Assembly: GCA_002049455.2 (NCBI GenBank)
Contig: KV919079.1
Span: 23,091-87,090, forward strand
DNA: 64,000 nt
Source: Porphyra umbilicalis
Lineage: Eukaryota > Rhodophyta > Bangiophyceae > Bangiales > Bangiaceae
Direction of reading: 5' to 3'
Part shown: positions 53,914 to 64,000 of the stretch, piece by piece
Numbering within the stretch: the stretch's first letter is position 1
Layout: each line of letters opens with the position of its first letter
Made by a program: the position numbers and the translations under genes
Notes under the pieces: model-generated
Seen by the model: the letters and a program-made list of their open reading frames with translations, nothing else
What the model was told of the DNA's origin: nothing
Databases searched by the model: none

Positions 53914-54657
53914 ATGGCCCACAAACATCTGAACGAGTCCCAAGACATAAGGCTAACCGAAATACCAAGATGTACACCAAAGCCGAAGCCCCTCGCATGA
54001 CATTGACTCTCATGAGGTCACTGCTGGTCGTGGTCTGGCGTGAGCCGCGATTGAAACTTGCTTCACAATCCGCTCTTCGTGTTTTGTTGGCAGCACGCCT
54101 TGCAAGTACATACTCTCGTTTATACCTGTTCAATTACCTGATATATTACAGATAGGTTCCGTAGTCATATTCAGATCCATCTTGTATCGGCTGCGAATAT
54201 GTCTCTTATTCGTACTCAAGAAGTTGCGGCAAAAATCTTATCTGGTTTAAAAAATGCGGGTGTTGAGTATATCTGAGTGGTCACAAATTTGGCAGATTCT
54301 TAAGCCCCTGTCCGAAACGTACTGTACATGCCTCACTCCGCGCTCTTCGGGACGAAGCTGTGACGGCCGGACAAATGGCCCCCACACACGGGGAACCAGC
54401 TCCATCCCAGTCACGAGGGCACACGTGGATTCGCGTCACGAGGACGCCCGTGGATTCGCGTCAGGGGCGGTCGGATCCGGTCAGTCCGAAAAGGCCGCTG
54501 GCTCTCACGAGGGACATATGTCCCACTGACACATAATTCAAACCGCTCCGGTGGCGATCCACTTGTGAACCCCCCGTGGCTCACCAACCATCACCGCGAT
54601 CTCGATACTTCCCTGGGACTAGTAAATCTTCTGGCAGGCCCCCACACTGCGGGTCGG
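53914..54657. other. intergenic, no gene seen
   Basis: Short sequence between the nested element and the next repeat. No coding or repeat signal beyond a possible end of copy B. Confidence 0.4.
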
Positions 54658-56116
54658 TACAGTGTGTTCTCGTTATAAGAGGATCATTTACAAGAGAATA
54701 TGGGTCGCGAGTCATCCATTCCAGTTCGTGTAGGCCACTTTTATTGAGATTTAGCTGAATCAGCCGTCTCTTATAACGAGTACGCACTGTATTTTATCGC
54801 CGGGATAGTTCTAAATTTGCCGGATTGTAAATCTATAACGAGTAGACGCGAAAGAATGTTTTGAGACAGCCATGCGAAGCTCCTGTGAGATGGCCTCAGC
54901 ATGATTCGGAGGATCATGTGCACAACAGTTCCGTGCATCAGCGACAAGCCTACATTTCAGATTGCCTCATTCTCGAGTGACCTCTGTGATTTGGCAGTTC
55001 ATCATCACAGTTCTGGACTCGTTCAACGGATCATCTTCGGGACTGACTCTGGGATCGTTCCAGAAGCAATGTCATCCTGACCCACAGATCATCTCGGGGA
55101 CTGTCATTCCAAAAAAATGTGAGGACTTGTTCAACTGATAGTCTGACTGCCTCTTCCGCAAACAAAATGTCTGCCTATTCCGTCACCAGTGTGAACAAAA
55201 ACTTTTTGACACTCTCTCCGTTCAGACCAATGCCCACGTGGAATCTGACCTATCACTCATGCGCTTGAGTTCCTGGTGCGAGTGCTTCTGATACGTATTA
55301 AACCGAGGGATTGCGAGTTCGGGACGTGCTGTGTTCGGACGATAGGGGACGAGATTGCCACTGAGCTGAGAACGAATTTACTGCGCGTGAGGCAGACCCA
55401 ATCAATGATAAATCGGGACTGGGTGTGTGCGGGACTTCACGGTGTTCTCCATGTGCGAGCCGACGCATGTTTACCCTGTTCCCATCCCCTCTACGCCGGG
55501 AAACAGCGTGTCGGTCGAACGACTACCAAGTCACATTGAGGCTCCCTCTGCACATGTTTCGTGGCCCAGGAGCGACGCCCCATGGGCAGGTCTTGCTCTC
55601 TGATCGGTTTCGGCAGACCCTCCTCACGACGTCACTCGAAGAAGTCCAGGCTATCATCTACGATCGAGTCTTTGAGGCAGGAATCTAGATCAATCTTGCG
55701 CACTCGTTCACTCAATCTATGACGACGGTCCCCAGGATGATTGTACTCCGACGCCAGGACAGTCCTGAGCACGATCCCCAGGATCATCTTACTCCCACTT
55801 CAGTACAGTTCTCAGCACGATACGCAGAACGATCAGAACCAGCGAATCGGAATGATCCTTCATGAGCATGGTGCAGCAACTTCGCCGGACAATTGCCGAA
55901 TCTGCAGGTGCTGGTGTGAGGATGATTCCCACTGAATGTCGGTGCAGATGGTTTTCGAGCACTCCTGAACTCCACTGCGGGCTCTGTCTCCAAGATCAAC
56001 AAAAAGTGGGCATAATTTGATCGCATGATCAATGTGCGACAGTTCTGCGAACCGTCGGTGGGCGTGTTCGAATCAGGCAGTTCTCAGTTTTAAGGAATCG
56101 GGGACAAAACGCTGTG
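54645..56116 (-). repeat. copy B of the dispersed repeat (see 28278-31033), opposite orientation
   Basis: Reverse complement matches copy A from CACAGCGTTTTGTCCCC (56116 downward) to CCGACCCGCAGTG (54657-54645). Lacks both GC-rich inserts of copy A but carries a 130-bp MITE of its own at 54660-54789. Ends share only CACTGC-type sequence, too short to define a superfamily. No transposase recognised. Confidence 0.75.
54660..54789. mobile_element. 130-bp Tc1/mariner-type MITE with TA duplication
   Basis: Ends CAGTGTGTTCTCGTTATAAG and CTTATAACGAGTACGCACTG form terminal inverted repeats of about 23 bp. TA flanks both sides (54658-54659, 54790-54791). The paralogous position in copy A (31019-31020) has a single TA with no insertion, directly showing insertion with TA duplication. 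The CAGTG...CTCGTTATAA end resembles pogo/Tc1-like ends. No coding capacity. Confidence 0.9.
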
Positions 56117-57429
56117 CAGTGAAGGGCCTGTTTTTGTGTAAACCAGACTTTGACTATTGACAAGCATTACACCGCGCCCCTGACCCCGGGGCGCCCCGAG
56201 GGTGTCACGTAGCACGCTTCCCCCGCCTCCACTCAAGGCGGTATCCGCAGCTTTGGCCGTCCTCCGCTGAGACTGGCCGCATGGGCCCTGAGGGGAGGGT
56301 TCTCTGAGAGTCCTTTGAGGGTGTCTGAGGGGGGTTTTCAGAGGGTCTGAGGGGAACGGACGGGATAAGAGGGCGAGGCGTGAGTTTTACCACGAGGCCT
56401 TCGACGCGGGCAAGTAAACTTCCAGTCACACAACTCGTGTTTGTCGCTCGGGGCGTCTTCCCCCGGTCGACGCCGTGCGTGTGTGCTCCTCGGGGTTTCC
56501 TTCCGGGGCGGGTATTCCCCGACAGGACTACCCGGCGACACGGTCTGGCTCGCCTCCCTCCCGACTGGGTGGGGTTGGCTGGGCTTGTTGTCACGAAAGC
56601 CACGCCTCATGTGCAAGTTTCTGTTTGCAGTCAAAGTGCGCAGCGTGCTCCGCTCCAGTAACAGCAGCGAAACAAAAAATGAAGCATCCTCCTCTGTCCG
56701 CTCCTCGATGGCGTCAGGATCGCACGAGTCATACACCTCCAGGCTGACCAGGAGCATGATGATGCGCACCCGACGAGTGGCTCGGCGTATAGATCGCTGC
56801 TGCTGCGAGACGCGCGCCATGGCGGGCGCGTACCGCTGTGCCGGTTGAACAGATGCGATGGGGGGGGCGAGAGGGCAGACGATGAGAAATGTGAAGACGA
56901 CGAGAAATGTGTAACGATTGTGAGTGGCACGGTACTGTTCTCCATTCTGTGTCTGACCACGTGAGGGTTCGGAGCGAATCTTGTCGCAGATGACTTGGCA
57001 ATCACATCCATGTCTCTCATAGAAACTTGACCGGCTGACCTGTACCCTCCACGGTCAGATTCGGGCAAGACTGGCATACAAACCCTAAGACCGCCAAGAC
57101 CCTTCTGGGTCCCGGGATCCCTCTGGCTGCGCTGTAACGCTTAACTGTGTGTGGGACACAAGGGCCAGTCTGGTCATGTGGACATCGAGAAATCCTGTGG
57201 GAAACCATGTCGGGAGCCAAAAACCACACACATCGACACGGTTTTGTGATGACACTTGTGCATTCACTGTGTTGAGCACCAATGTGGGACGTCGGCGCTG
57301 GATATCTCCAGCCGTTGATGAGCCCGACAGTCGAACAGAGCCAATAAACGCTCATTACTCCGGGCTCATGTGCCAATGAATGCACAAGAGTCCAGCCGCA
57401 TGCGCCGCCACCGTCGCGCCGGCGGCGAG
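56117..57429. other. intergenic, no gene supported
   Basis: Open frames around 56338-56820 on both strands overlap and look like chance frames. TGAGGG repeats at about 56290-56355. No domain recognised. Confidence 0.35.
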
Positions 57430-57948
57430 TTACTCTCCCGTTTCGCGAAGCCCCAGCTGTCCGTCCCGCCGCCTCCGCCGCCTCCGCCGCCTCCGCCGCC
57501 TCCGCCGCCTCCGTCGCCTCCGCCGCCTCCGTCGTCGCCGACGCCGCCATCGCCGCCAATCTGCCGACGCGGTGGTGCGTGCCGTCCCCAGCGGCGACGT
57601 CGACGGCGGCAGCTGCTTCCCCCCCCAGGCCCCAACGCACGCCTGGGTGGTCGGGACGGCACACGCGGACGTAAAGCCGACCGGGGAAGTGTGGTTGGTG
57701 GGCTTTGCGATCCGTACCGCCGCCGCCAAAGTTTCCGCCTTGTAAATCTTCCCGTTGTACTTGCGGTGCTCGCGATACCCCAGCAGCAAAGCGGCCCCGC
57801 AGCCAGCCTTGTCAGCGCCCATCACGCAGAAGTCCTTTCCGCCCGTATCCGCGTTCTCGTTCCGGTCCTGGTCGTCGTCACTGTCGGTGAGCACCACGTC
57901 AAGCCGAGAGGAACAGTCCCTCTCCACGGTCTCCTCCTCCCCTGGCAT
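57430..57948 (-). CDS. hypothetical protein with acidic/cysteine domain and Arg-rich repeat tail
   Basis: Minus-strand frame from ATG 57948 (MPGEEETVERDCSSRLDVVL). The first 120 residues have normal composition: LTDSDDDQDRNENADTGGKD, FCVMGADKAGCGAALLLGYR, RKYNGKIYKAETLAAAVRIA, TQACVGAWGGKQLPPS. After that a (CCG/CTC)n microsatellite (57467-57555) turns into a poly-Arg tract of about 35 residues, ending GQLGLRETGE. The poly-Arg tract may be an artefact of reading through the repeat; in other frames it is poly-Pro or poly-Gly, so the true C-terminus may be in another frame or spliced out. Family unknown. Confidence 0.4.
   Translation of the reverse strand: MPGEEETVERDCSSRLDVVLTDSDDDQDRNENADTGGKDFCVMGADKAGCGAALLLGYREHRKYNGKIYKAETLAAAVRIAKPTNHTSPVGFTSACAVPTTQACVGAWGGKQLPPSTSPLGTARTTASADWRRWRRRRRRRRRRRRRRRRRRRRRRRRRRRDGQLGLRETGE
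57467..57560. repeat. CCGCCT-type trinucleotide repeat
   Basis: About 90 bp of CCGCCT and CCGTCG units. It reads poly-Pro on the plus strand and poly-Arg or poly-Gly on the minus strand. Confidence 0.85.
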
Positions 57949-58860
57949 CCAGGCCACAGGCAATAGATCTTCACGCGTCTATTTCTCTCATGGTATGCTT
58001 CCTACGAGTCTGGTAAAGAGTCATCACCGCCAACCGGCTTACTGTGGGTAGATTCCTCATACGCATCAGGCCACAGGGGCGCCACGGGTGCGCCACATCG
58101 TGTGTTGGGGCCGTCCCCCACATGTCGTTGTGGGACGTGCTGCGGCGGTTCCACATGGCCATGTGAAGCGCACTTCCTGTGCAATGAGCTCGCCAGGCAC
58201 AGAGGCGTTCTTCATCGCGTTGAGACGCTTCTGGCGCTGTAAAGCAATACGCCCTCGTCTGCCTGGAAAGTTATTCCACACGGGCTTGAAGAAAAACCCC
58301 GCCCTTATGACCCCGCACAGGCCGATTTCAGAACCCAATGTGGGTCCACATGGCCAGAAGTGGCATTTGTGTCCCACCCCCAGTTCCCTGGACTTGAGTT
58401 CACTGGACTTTAGTTCAGAGTACAACTCAAGATGAGCAAACACTGACCACTGTCCACCCCATGAGCCCCGTTTAGTTTTTTTCTGAGGCCAGTGCACGCT
58501 GCGGGAGTACTTGAGAATGCAACGCTGTGCACGTAACATGGGACCGTGACAACGAAACAGGACGTTGTGCTGTACGTTCTTGGCATGAACAGGTCCGCAA
58601 TCCTTGGGCAATGTCGCCCATGTGATTCGTTTTTCGAACAAGTGCCCATGTCGTCTGTGGGGGACGTTTGTATGGTTTCTAGCGACACGTCGCTCTCAAT
58701 GGGGTCAAAAACGCCGTCGAGTGCGTTGTACAGGCTGGCAACGACGACTCCTGTTGCACTCGGTCGCAGCAGTTAGCCGTACTTAGAAAAAGATGCGTTT
58801 GTGCGCTTTGAGGCACGTGTTTAAAATTTTGACTGGGGCAGGGCGGCGTCCTTGCACTCT
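57949..58860. other. intergenic, no gene supported
   Basis: Lower-GC sequence before the right-hand GC island. Possible upstream region of the minus-strand hypothetical gene. Nothing recognised. Confidence 0.4.
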
Positions 58861-60000
58861 GTCAGTCGGTGGCTCCCATGTCCGTGCGCCGACCGGCCGT
58901 GCGCCGCGTGCCAGGCCCCCTTCCCGTTTTTTTCCCTTCCGAACAGCCGTGCGCCGCGTGCCACGCGCCGCACACCCGTGCGCGGCGGGTGGGGAGGGCG
59001 GCCACCGCCGCTGGCGGCGTTGCCGCCGCGCCTGCCGCCGACCCGGCGGTGGGCGTCGACAACCGCGCGCGCGACGCGCACCCGCACGCGGCGGCAGGCG
59101 GCGGCCGCGGCGGCGGCCGCCGCGGTGGAGGCCGCGATGGCCGCGGCGGCCGCGGTGGTCGTATCCCCCGTGGTGGCGGGCAGTGGGCGCGGCGGCGGTG
59201 GCGGCGCGGTAGCCACCACCGCCCGTCGCGCGGCGGCCGCCGGGACGGTTGGGCGCGGGGGGCGGCGCGCCCCCTCGACGGGCTGGTGTCGCCCCAGCCA
59301 CCGCGGCCTGCCGCCACTGCCGCCACCGCCGTCGCCGCGGCGTCCACTGGCGTGCCCGTGAGGGCGGTGGCCGAAGCCACGGCTGCGGTTTCGCCCCGCC
59401 GCCGCGGCGTCGGCGGTGGCGCGCGACTGCCGTGTCGGATGCCGGCCGGCGGGCGCTGCCACGGCCGCCCGCGGTGGGGCGCCGTTGGGCCGCCCACTGC
59501 AGCGCTGCCGCTGACTTCGCCCCCCCCTCCCGACGGCGTGGCGCCAGGACGGGGTTGGGGCACTCCTGACCCTGCCCCTCGCTGCCGGTGGTCCTTGCCC
59601 CAGCCGGCATGTGCGTCCCGTCGACGCTGCGCGTGTGCGCGCGTGGGGGCGGCCTGTGGTGGCCGTCCCACGGCCGTCGCCGCCGCAGCGTCGGCACCCC
59701 CCGCCTCACCTGACAGCGGCTACGGGCACGCGGCGGCCGCCCCGGCGGCCGATGAGGCCGGCGCCCCCTGTCGGGCGCACCCCGAGCCGCCTCCCGCACC
59801 GAGGCGTCGCGCGTGTGCGCACGGGTGCGGCGGAAGCGGCGCGCCGCCGCCGCCACGCACCCGCGGCCGCGACGCCGACGGCGGCTCGGTGGGGGCACGG
59901 CGGCGCGGCAGGCGCCGGCGCCGAGCGCCACGCCGACGATGGGGATGCGGGGATTTCCTCTGGCAAAAAGGACGTGGGAGCGCGTGAGGACAGGGTGGGG
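58861..60000. other. GC island with open frames on both strands, no gene assigned
   Basis: All six frames are long and Arg/Ala/Gly/Pro-rich. The plus frame from ATG 58878 (MSVRRPAVRRVPGPLPVFFP) and the minus frame 58821-59462 are the least repetitive, but neither carries a domain I recognise, so no call is made on strand. It may contain a low-complexity gene. Confidence 0.25.
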
Positions 60001-60561
60001 GGGGGTCCAAAGCCCCGCGCGGTCGTCCCGCTGGTCTGCCGTCCACTCGCGTTGTCTGCGTGGCGGAAACTGCGCAAGGGCGATTGTACGGGGCTTTCGT
60101 GGTGGCCGCCCCGTGGTGTGGGTGCGAAATGGGTGGGACAAAGACAAAGAAGCTGTTTTGGTGTGGCGAGACAGTGGCGTAGGTGTAGGTGGCGTTGTGT
60201 CTCAGCAGCGTTGCCTCTTGTCAGAGCACCTTCCGAAGATGCACGTGACGCTCTTGTCACCCTTTGGTCGTGTGAAAACGGTTTTGTCGTTTCGCAAGTC
60301 CAGGGTGTTTTCGCGAACGTGCTTTCAGTTAAGCTCCACTGCGCTGAGATGAAAGTGCGTGGAATCAACCTTTACGTCGGCCTCGCGGCTTGGCGCCAAA
60401 AAAACGCGACGAGGTCGCGCCACCCGCCGCGACGCAGTCGGCCGCGCGCGCCGCCCCCGCCCCGCCGCCACTTGTCCCCCCCCCCGCCATCGCTCCCGCC
60501 CCCCCCCCCCCCCCCAGTGTCACCCCCCCCCCACCCCACCCCCCCCCCCCCCCTTCCCCCC
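60001..60561. other. 5' flank of the RNase H2C gene with long C-runs
   Basis: No gene. From about 60475 to 60555 it is almost entirely C in runs of up to about 13, directly before the ATG at 60562; it may be a pyrimidine-rich leader. Confidence 0.4.
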
Positions 60562-60696
60562 ATGGCCACCCCCCTCACCCTGCACCTGGCGCCGACCGGC
60601 GCGCTGCCGTCCACCCCCCTCCACACCCTCCCCGCCTCTGCCGCCGCCGCCGCCGCCGCGCCGACCGCCGCCGCCTTTTTCCGCCCGACGGCGGCG

Positions 60697-60743
<47 letters not shown>

Positions 60744-61214
60744 GCGGTCACCCCCCCCCACCCCACCCGCGGGGGACACACCCGCCGGTCCGCCGGCGCC
60801 CGCGGCGGCGGCGGCGGTCGACGGCGGCGGGTGGGCGGCGTCGTTTCGCGGCCGCCGCCTGCGCGGCACGGCGGTGGTGCTCCCCGCCGACGTGGCGGTG
60901 CTGCTCGTCACCCCCGTCGGCGGGGGGGTGGTGGTGGCAACGGCAACGGCGTCGGCGGTGGTGGTGGCGGCGGTGGTGGTGGCGGCGGCGCCCGCGCGGT
61001 GGCGGCCGTCCCCGCCGGCGAGTGGGTCGTGTGGGCGCCCGAGGGGGGTGCGGGGGCGGGCCGCCCCCCGTGCGGTCGGGCGCTCCAGTGGGCGGCCGTG
61101 GCGGGGGGGATGGCCGCCCCGCTGTCGGCGGCCGAGGTGGACGCGTGGGGCGGGGAGGACGCCGCCGCCGCCGCGGGGGGGGGGGAACCGGCGGGCGGTG
61201 GGGGGGGCGTGTAG
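60562..61214 (+). CDS. RNASEH2C: ribonuclease H2 subunit C
   Basis: Non-catalytic subunit C of RNase H2, the nuclear complex that removes ribonucleotides from DNA. ATG 60562 gives MATPLTLHLAPTGALPSTPL, matching the family's opening strand and LP motif, then AAFFRPTAAGG, an Ala/Gly/Pro insert, and the family signature SFRGRRLRGTAVVLPADVAV followed by LLVTPV (residues about 95-120). The rest, EWVVWAPEGGAGAGRPPCGR, LQWAAVAGGMAAPLSAAEVD, is in another frame and corresponds to the C-terminal W(x)L/W...A(x)W region of the family, ending at TAG 61212. The frames meet within a G/GGT-rich stretch around 60922-60990 (7-G run at 60922-60928), best explained by a one-base length error. Convergent with the PUM3 gene, 70 bp apart. 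About 216 residues, slightly over family size because of the glycine/alanine inserts. Confidence 0.75.
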
Positions 61215-61284
61215 ACCAGAGACACAACAAAGACGAGCGCCCTTGGCGCACTTGCTGCTGGGTGGGGTCCTCCCCACTCCCCGC

Positions 61285-63282
61285 TCACGCAGACGCCTCC
61301 CCCGCAAGCACATCCTTGGCGGTCGCGACCAGCGCCGCCCGCGCGTCGGCGTCGTCCCCCTCCCCCCCCCCCCCCCCCCCCCCCCACCGGCCTGCGCCAC
61401 CACCGCCCGCGCAACGGCGGCCACGTTCCCCCCCCCCCCCGCCCGCGCTCCAACACGGCCGCCACAAACGGCACGCCGCCGTCGGTCGCCGCCCCCGCCC
61501 CCGCCCCCGCCCCCGCCCCCGCCGCCGCCGCCGACGCCACACGCTCGGCCCCCCCCGGCCCCATGGCCGCGAGCAGCGCGTCGACGCCACCCGGGCCGAC
61601 GAGCGTGAGGAGGGCGCGGAGGGGGCGCCGCGTCCGCGGCGAGGCGAGCGCCGCGCCCAACCCGTCGGGCGCCCCCACCCCACACGCCCCCCCCGCCGCC
61701 GCGTCGGGCGCCGCGAGCGCCGCCCCCACGGCCGCAATCGTCGCGCCCGCCGTGGCGGGCGTGGCGGCGGCGCCGAGCACCAGCGGCGCCGCCCCCCCGC
61801 CCCCGCCGTCATCCACGAGGAGCAGGTCCCCCGCGTGGCGGGCCATGACCGCGGCGAGGGGGGGGAGAAAGGGGGCGAGCACCTCCCGCCGCCGCGCGGC
61901 GGGGTCCTTGCGGGAGGTGACGCCGAAATGGGGGGGGGTCCCCGCCCACACCGCCCCGTACACGTCGGGGTGGAAGTAGCGCGTGTCGGCGGGGAAGAGG
62001 AGGTGCAGCAGCACCAGGCGCGCATACTTGCTCCGCGCGAGCGCGAGGACGGCCGCTTCTTGGCGGGCGGCCGTCGTGCCGCCGCCGCCGACCTCGCCGC
62101 CGTCCCCGTCCCCGTCACCGTCATTGGCATCCCCGCCGGTCGCGTCCATGGCGTCGTCCGGGTCGTCCCCCTCCCCCCCCCCCCCGCCGGTCGGCGCGCC
62201 CTCCGCCTCCTCCTCCTTCGCCCCGTCCTCCCCCACGTCCATATCCCGGTCCGCCGCTTCCGCCGCCGCCGCCGCCGCCGCGCGGGCGCGCGAGACGGGG
62301 GCCGCCCCCCCCCCCCCCCCCCCCCCCCGGCGGCGGCGGCGTCAGCAGCGCCGCCGTCACGACCTTGGCAACGAGCTTGGTGTCATCCACCGCCGCGTAG
62401 ACGGCCATCAACACCACGTGCCCCGCGTCGTCGCCGGCCAAGTCGGCCACGTGGGGCTTCAACGCCCGCAGCGCGCGCTTGCGCCCCCGCGCGTCGAGCA
62501 ACCGCACGATTTGCACGGCGGCGGTCGCGCCGGGGCGGGTGTGGGCGAGCTCCACCAGGTGCGGCCCGAGGGTGACCGCCACGTCCGTGACGGCCGCCGC
62601 GTGGGCGGCGTCGGGCACCGCGGCGGCGAGCCACTCGGCGAGCGCCGCGTGCACGAGGGAGCGCTTGAGCATCTCGGGCTTGTCCGCCATGGCCGTCAGC
62701 GTCTCGGCCGCCGACGTGACGACGGCGGAGCGAAAGACGGGGTCGAGGAGGCCGACCGCGTCGGCAAACGAGTCGAGCACCGCGGGGGGGGGGGGTGGTG
62801 GCGTCGCCGCCGCCGCCGCCACCGACACCCCCACCGCCGCTGGCGGCGGCGGGCGCCCCCTTTTTCTTGCCCTTTTTCTTGTTGCTCCGCGCCGCCGCCT
62901 CGGCCGCCGCCGCGTCCGTGCCGTCGGCCGGCGGGGTCTCCCCCCCCCCGCCCCGCCCCGCTTGGCAGCCGCCGCCGCCGCTGCCGCCGTCGCCGCCTTT
63001 AACAGGCGCAGCTGCCTGGCAAAGAGGAGCTCGAGGACGAGCGCCCGCTTGAGCGCCGCCGGCCACACGACCTGGAACCCAAAATCGATGGCCGACGCCG
63101 CGTACGGGTTGCGGAGGCGCGCCGACACGTGCCCGCGCAGCGCCTCCCCCACCGCCCGCCGCGCGGGGCCGTCCCCATACCGCAGCAGCTGCACGACGAG
63201 GTGCGTGCCGTACCGGTCCGTCAGGAGGGTGTGCACAAACGGGAGGGCGGTCAGGGTGGCGCCACCGCCGCCGCCGCCCCTA

Positions 63283-63315
<33 letters not shown>

Positions 63316-63991
63316 TTTGCCCGCGTCGGCGGCGAGCCGCCCCGCCGCCACCGCCACCGCCGCTGCGGTGGGGGGCGCCAGCAGCTCCGCCGCCACCGCC
63401 GCCCGCTGCGCCTTGGACCCCCGCTTGAGCACCCACTGCACGATGCGGGAGCCGTCGTGGCGGAGGGAAAACTCTTGGAGGCGCCCCCCGAGCATGCCGA
63501 GGAGCTGCGTGACGAGCGCCGCGGCGGCGGCGCGCTCCTTGGCCGCCCCCGCCGCGTCGCGGCGGGTGCTCCCCCCCCGCGCCGTGGCGAGGCGCAGCTG
63601 CTCCCACAGCTGCTTGGCCGCGTCGAGGACGCCGCGGCGCTCGAGTTTGGGGGGGGGGCGGGGGGGGGGGGGGCCCACCGCCCGCGCCGCCCCACTTGCG
63701 GACGCCGCCAGAGGCGGCGGCGGCGGCGCGGCCTTCGCGCGAGTACTTTGCTTTTTTGGCAGCCTTGGCGTCGTCGGCCGAGCGGCCGCCGCCGCCGTGG
63801 TCGGCGGCGCCACCCCCACGACCGCCGCCGCGCCCGCCGCCGCGACCGCGCCCGCCACCGCCGCCGCCGCGCCCGCGCCCGCCGCCGCCGCCGCGCCCGC
63901 GCCCGCCGCCGCCGCGCCCGCGCCCGCCGCCGCCGCCGCCGTCGCCGCCGCCGCCGCCATCACCGCCGTCGCCGCCGCGTTCGCGGCTTGC
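61285..63991 (-). CDS. PUM3: PUM3/Puf6-family pumilio-repeat nucleolar protein, 5' end outside the window
   Basis: Divergent pumilio protein of the PUM3 (KIAA0020)/Puf6 type, which binds nucleic acid and works in the nucleolus on large ribosomal subunit assembly. In order: a glycine-arginine (RGG) tail and AKAAKKAKYSREG (63991-63680); LERRGVLDAAKQLWEQLR and FSLRHDGSRIVQWVLKRGSK, the first Puf repeats (63650-63380); TDRYGTHLVVQLLRYGDG and LRNPYAASAIDFGFQ (63250-63060); a Lys-rich linker KKKGKKKG; DAVGLLDPVFRSAV, VELAHTRPGATAAVQIVRLL and DDAGHVVLMAVYAAVDD (62760-62390); then the CPL domain with RYFHPDVYGAVW, SRKDPAARRREVL; end AKDVLAGEASA, TGA 61285. The good reading changes frame at G/C runs (63649-63673, 63284-63316, about 62941-62957, 62784-62795, 62305-62328, 61428-61440, 61362-61385). 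No ATG before the TAG at 63992; CTAG there could be an acceptor, so an upstream exon is likely. Confidence 0.85.
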
Positions 63992-64000
63992 CTAGCGCGC

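Noticed and set aside
60359-62575. A 738-aa plus-strand frame overlapping RNase H2C and PUM3.
   Set aside because: It runs antisense through the PUM3 CPL domain and consists of poly-Pro and poly-Arg; a shadow of GC-rich sequence.

Overview
The window looks like nuclear DNA of a GC-rich, unicellular eukaryote. The evidence is GT-AG introns, secretory leaders, nucleolar/RNase H2 proteins of eukaryotic type, retro- and DNA transposons, and no operons or Shine-Dalgarno logic. A plastid-type leader with a TSAFTP motif on the DUF1838 protein hints at an alga with a secondary plastid; this is inference from one protein. Composition is two-state. Very GC-rich islands with long G/C homopolymers carry most recognisable host genes (0.4-2.1, 4.5-5.1, 6.6-8.1, 9.4-11.4, 23.6-27.8 and 58.8-64 kb). 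The lower-GC DNA between them is mostly transposon debris.

Host genes, left to right: a DUF1838 + cytochrome-b5-like fusion (minus), a thioredoxin-type arsenate reductase (minus), an alanine-rich two- or three-exon protein (plus), a secreted flavin amine oxidase (plus), a secreted six-cysteine peptide (plus), an 852-aa secretory-pathway protein with four C-terminal membrane helices (plus), less certain low-complexity genes at 23.6-25.7 and 57.4-57.9 kb, then a convergent pair at the right edge: RNase H2 subunit C (plus) and a PUM3/Puf6 pumilio protein (minus, running off the window).

Mobile DNA fills roughly 19-57 kb. It includes a 4.2-kb inverted-repeat-bounded region (19.3-23.5 kb); a repeated unit present in opposite orientations at 28.3-31.0 and 54.6-56.1 kb, each copy carrying its own younger insertions; a decayed PIF1-like helicase with an intron; degenerate ORFs at 33-35 kb; a Ty3-like Gag/protease remnant (35.1-37.6 kb); a broken SANT/coiled-coil-type ORF (47-48.9 kb); and a nested pair at 50-53.9 kb in which a PIF/Harbinger element with perfect 29-bp ends and a TCA target duplication sits inside a TA-flanked MITE whose near-complete relative is at 5.4 kb.

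In three clear genes (DUF1838-b5, RNase H2C, PUM3) the reading frame changes at or near G/C runs. Either the assembly is wrong in homopolymer length or these runs are truly unstable; protein models there should be treated as composites. I did not see tRNA, rRNA, CRISPR or prokaryotic features, and nothing that clearly amounts to a new multi-gene system. The strongest unusual items are the nested Harbinger/MITE, the DUF1838-b5 fusion, the iterated GCGGCCGC block, and the two secreted orphan proteins.
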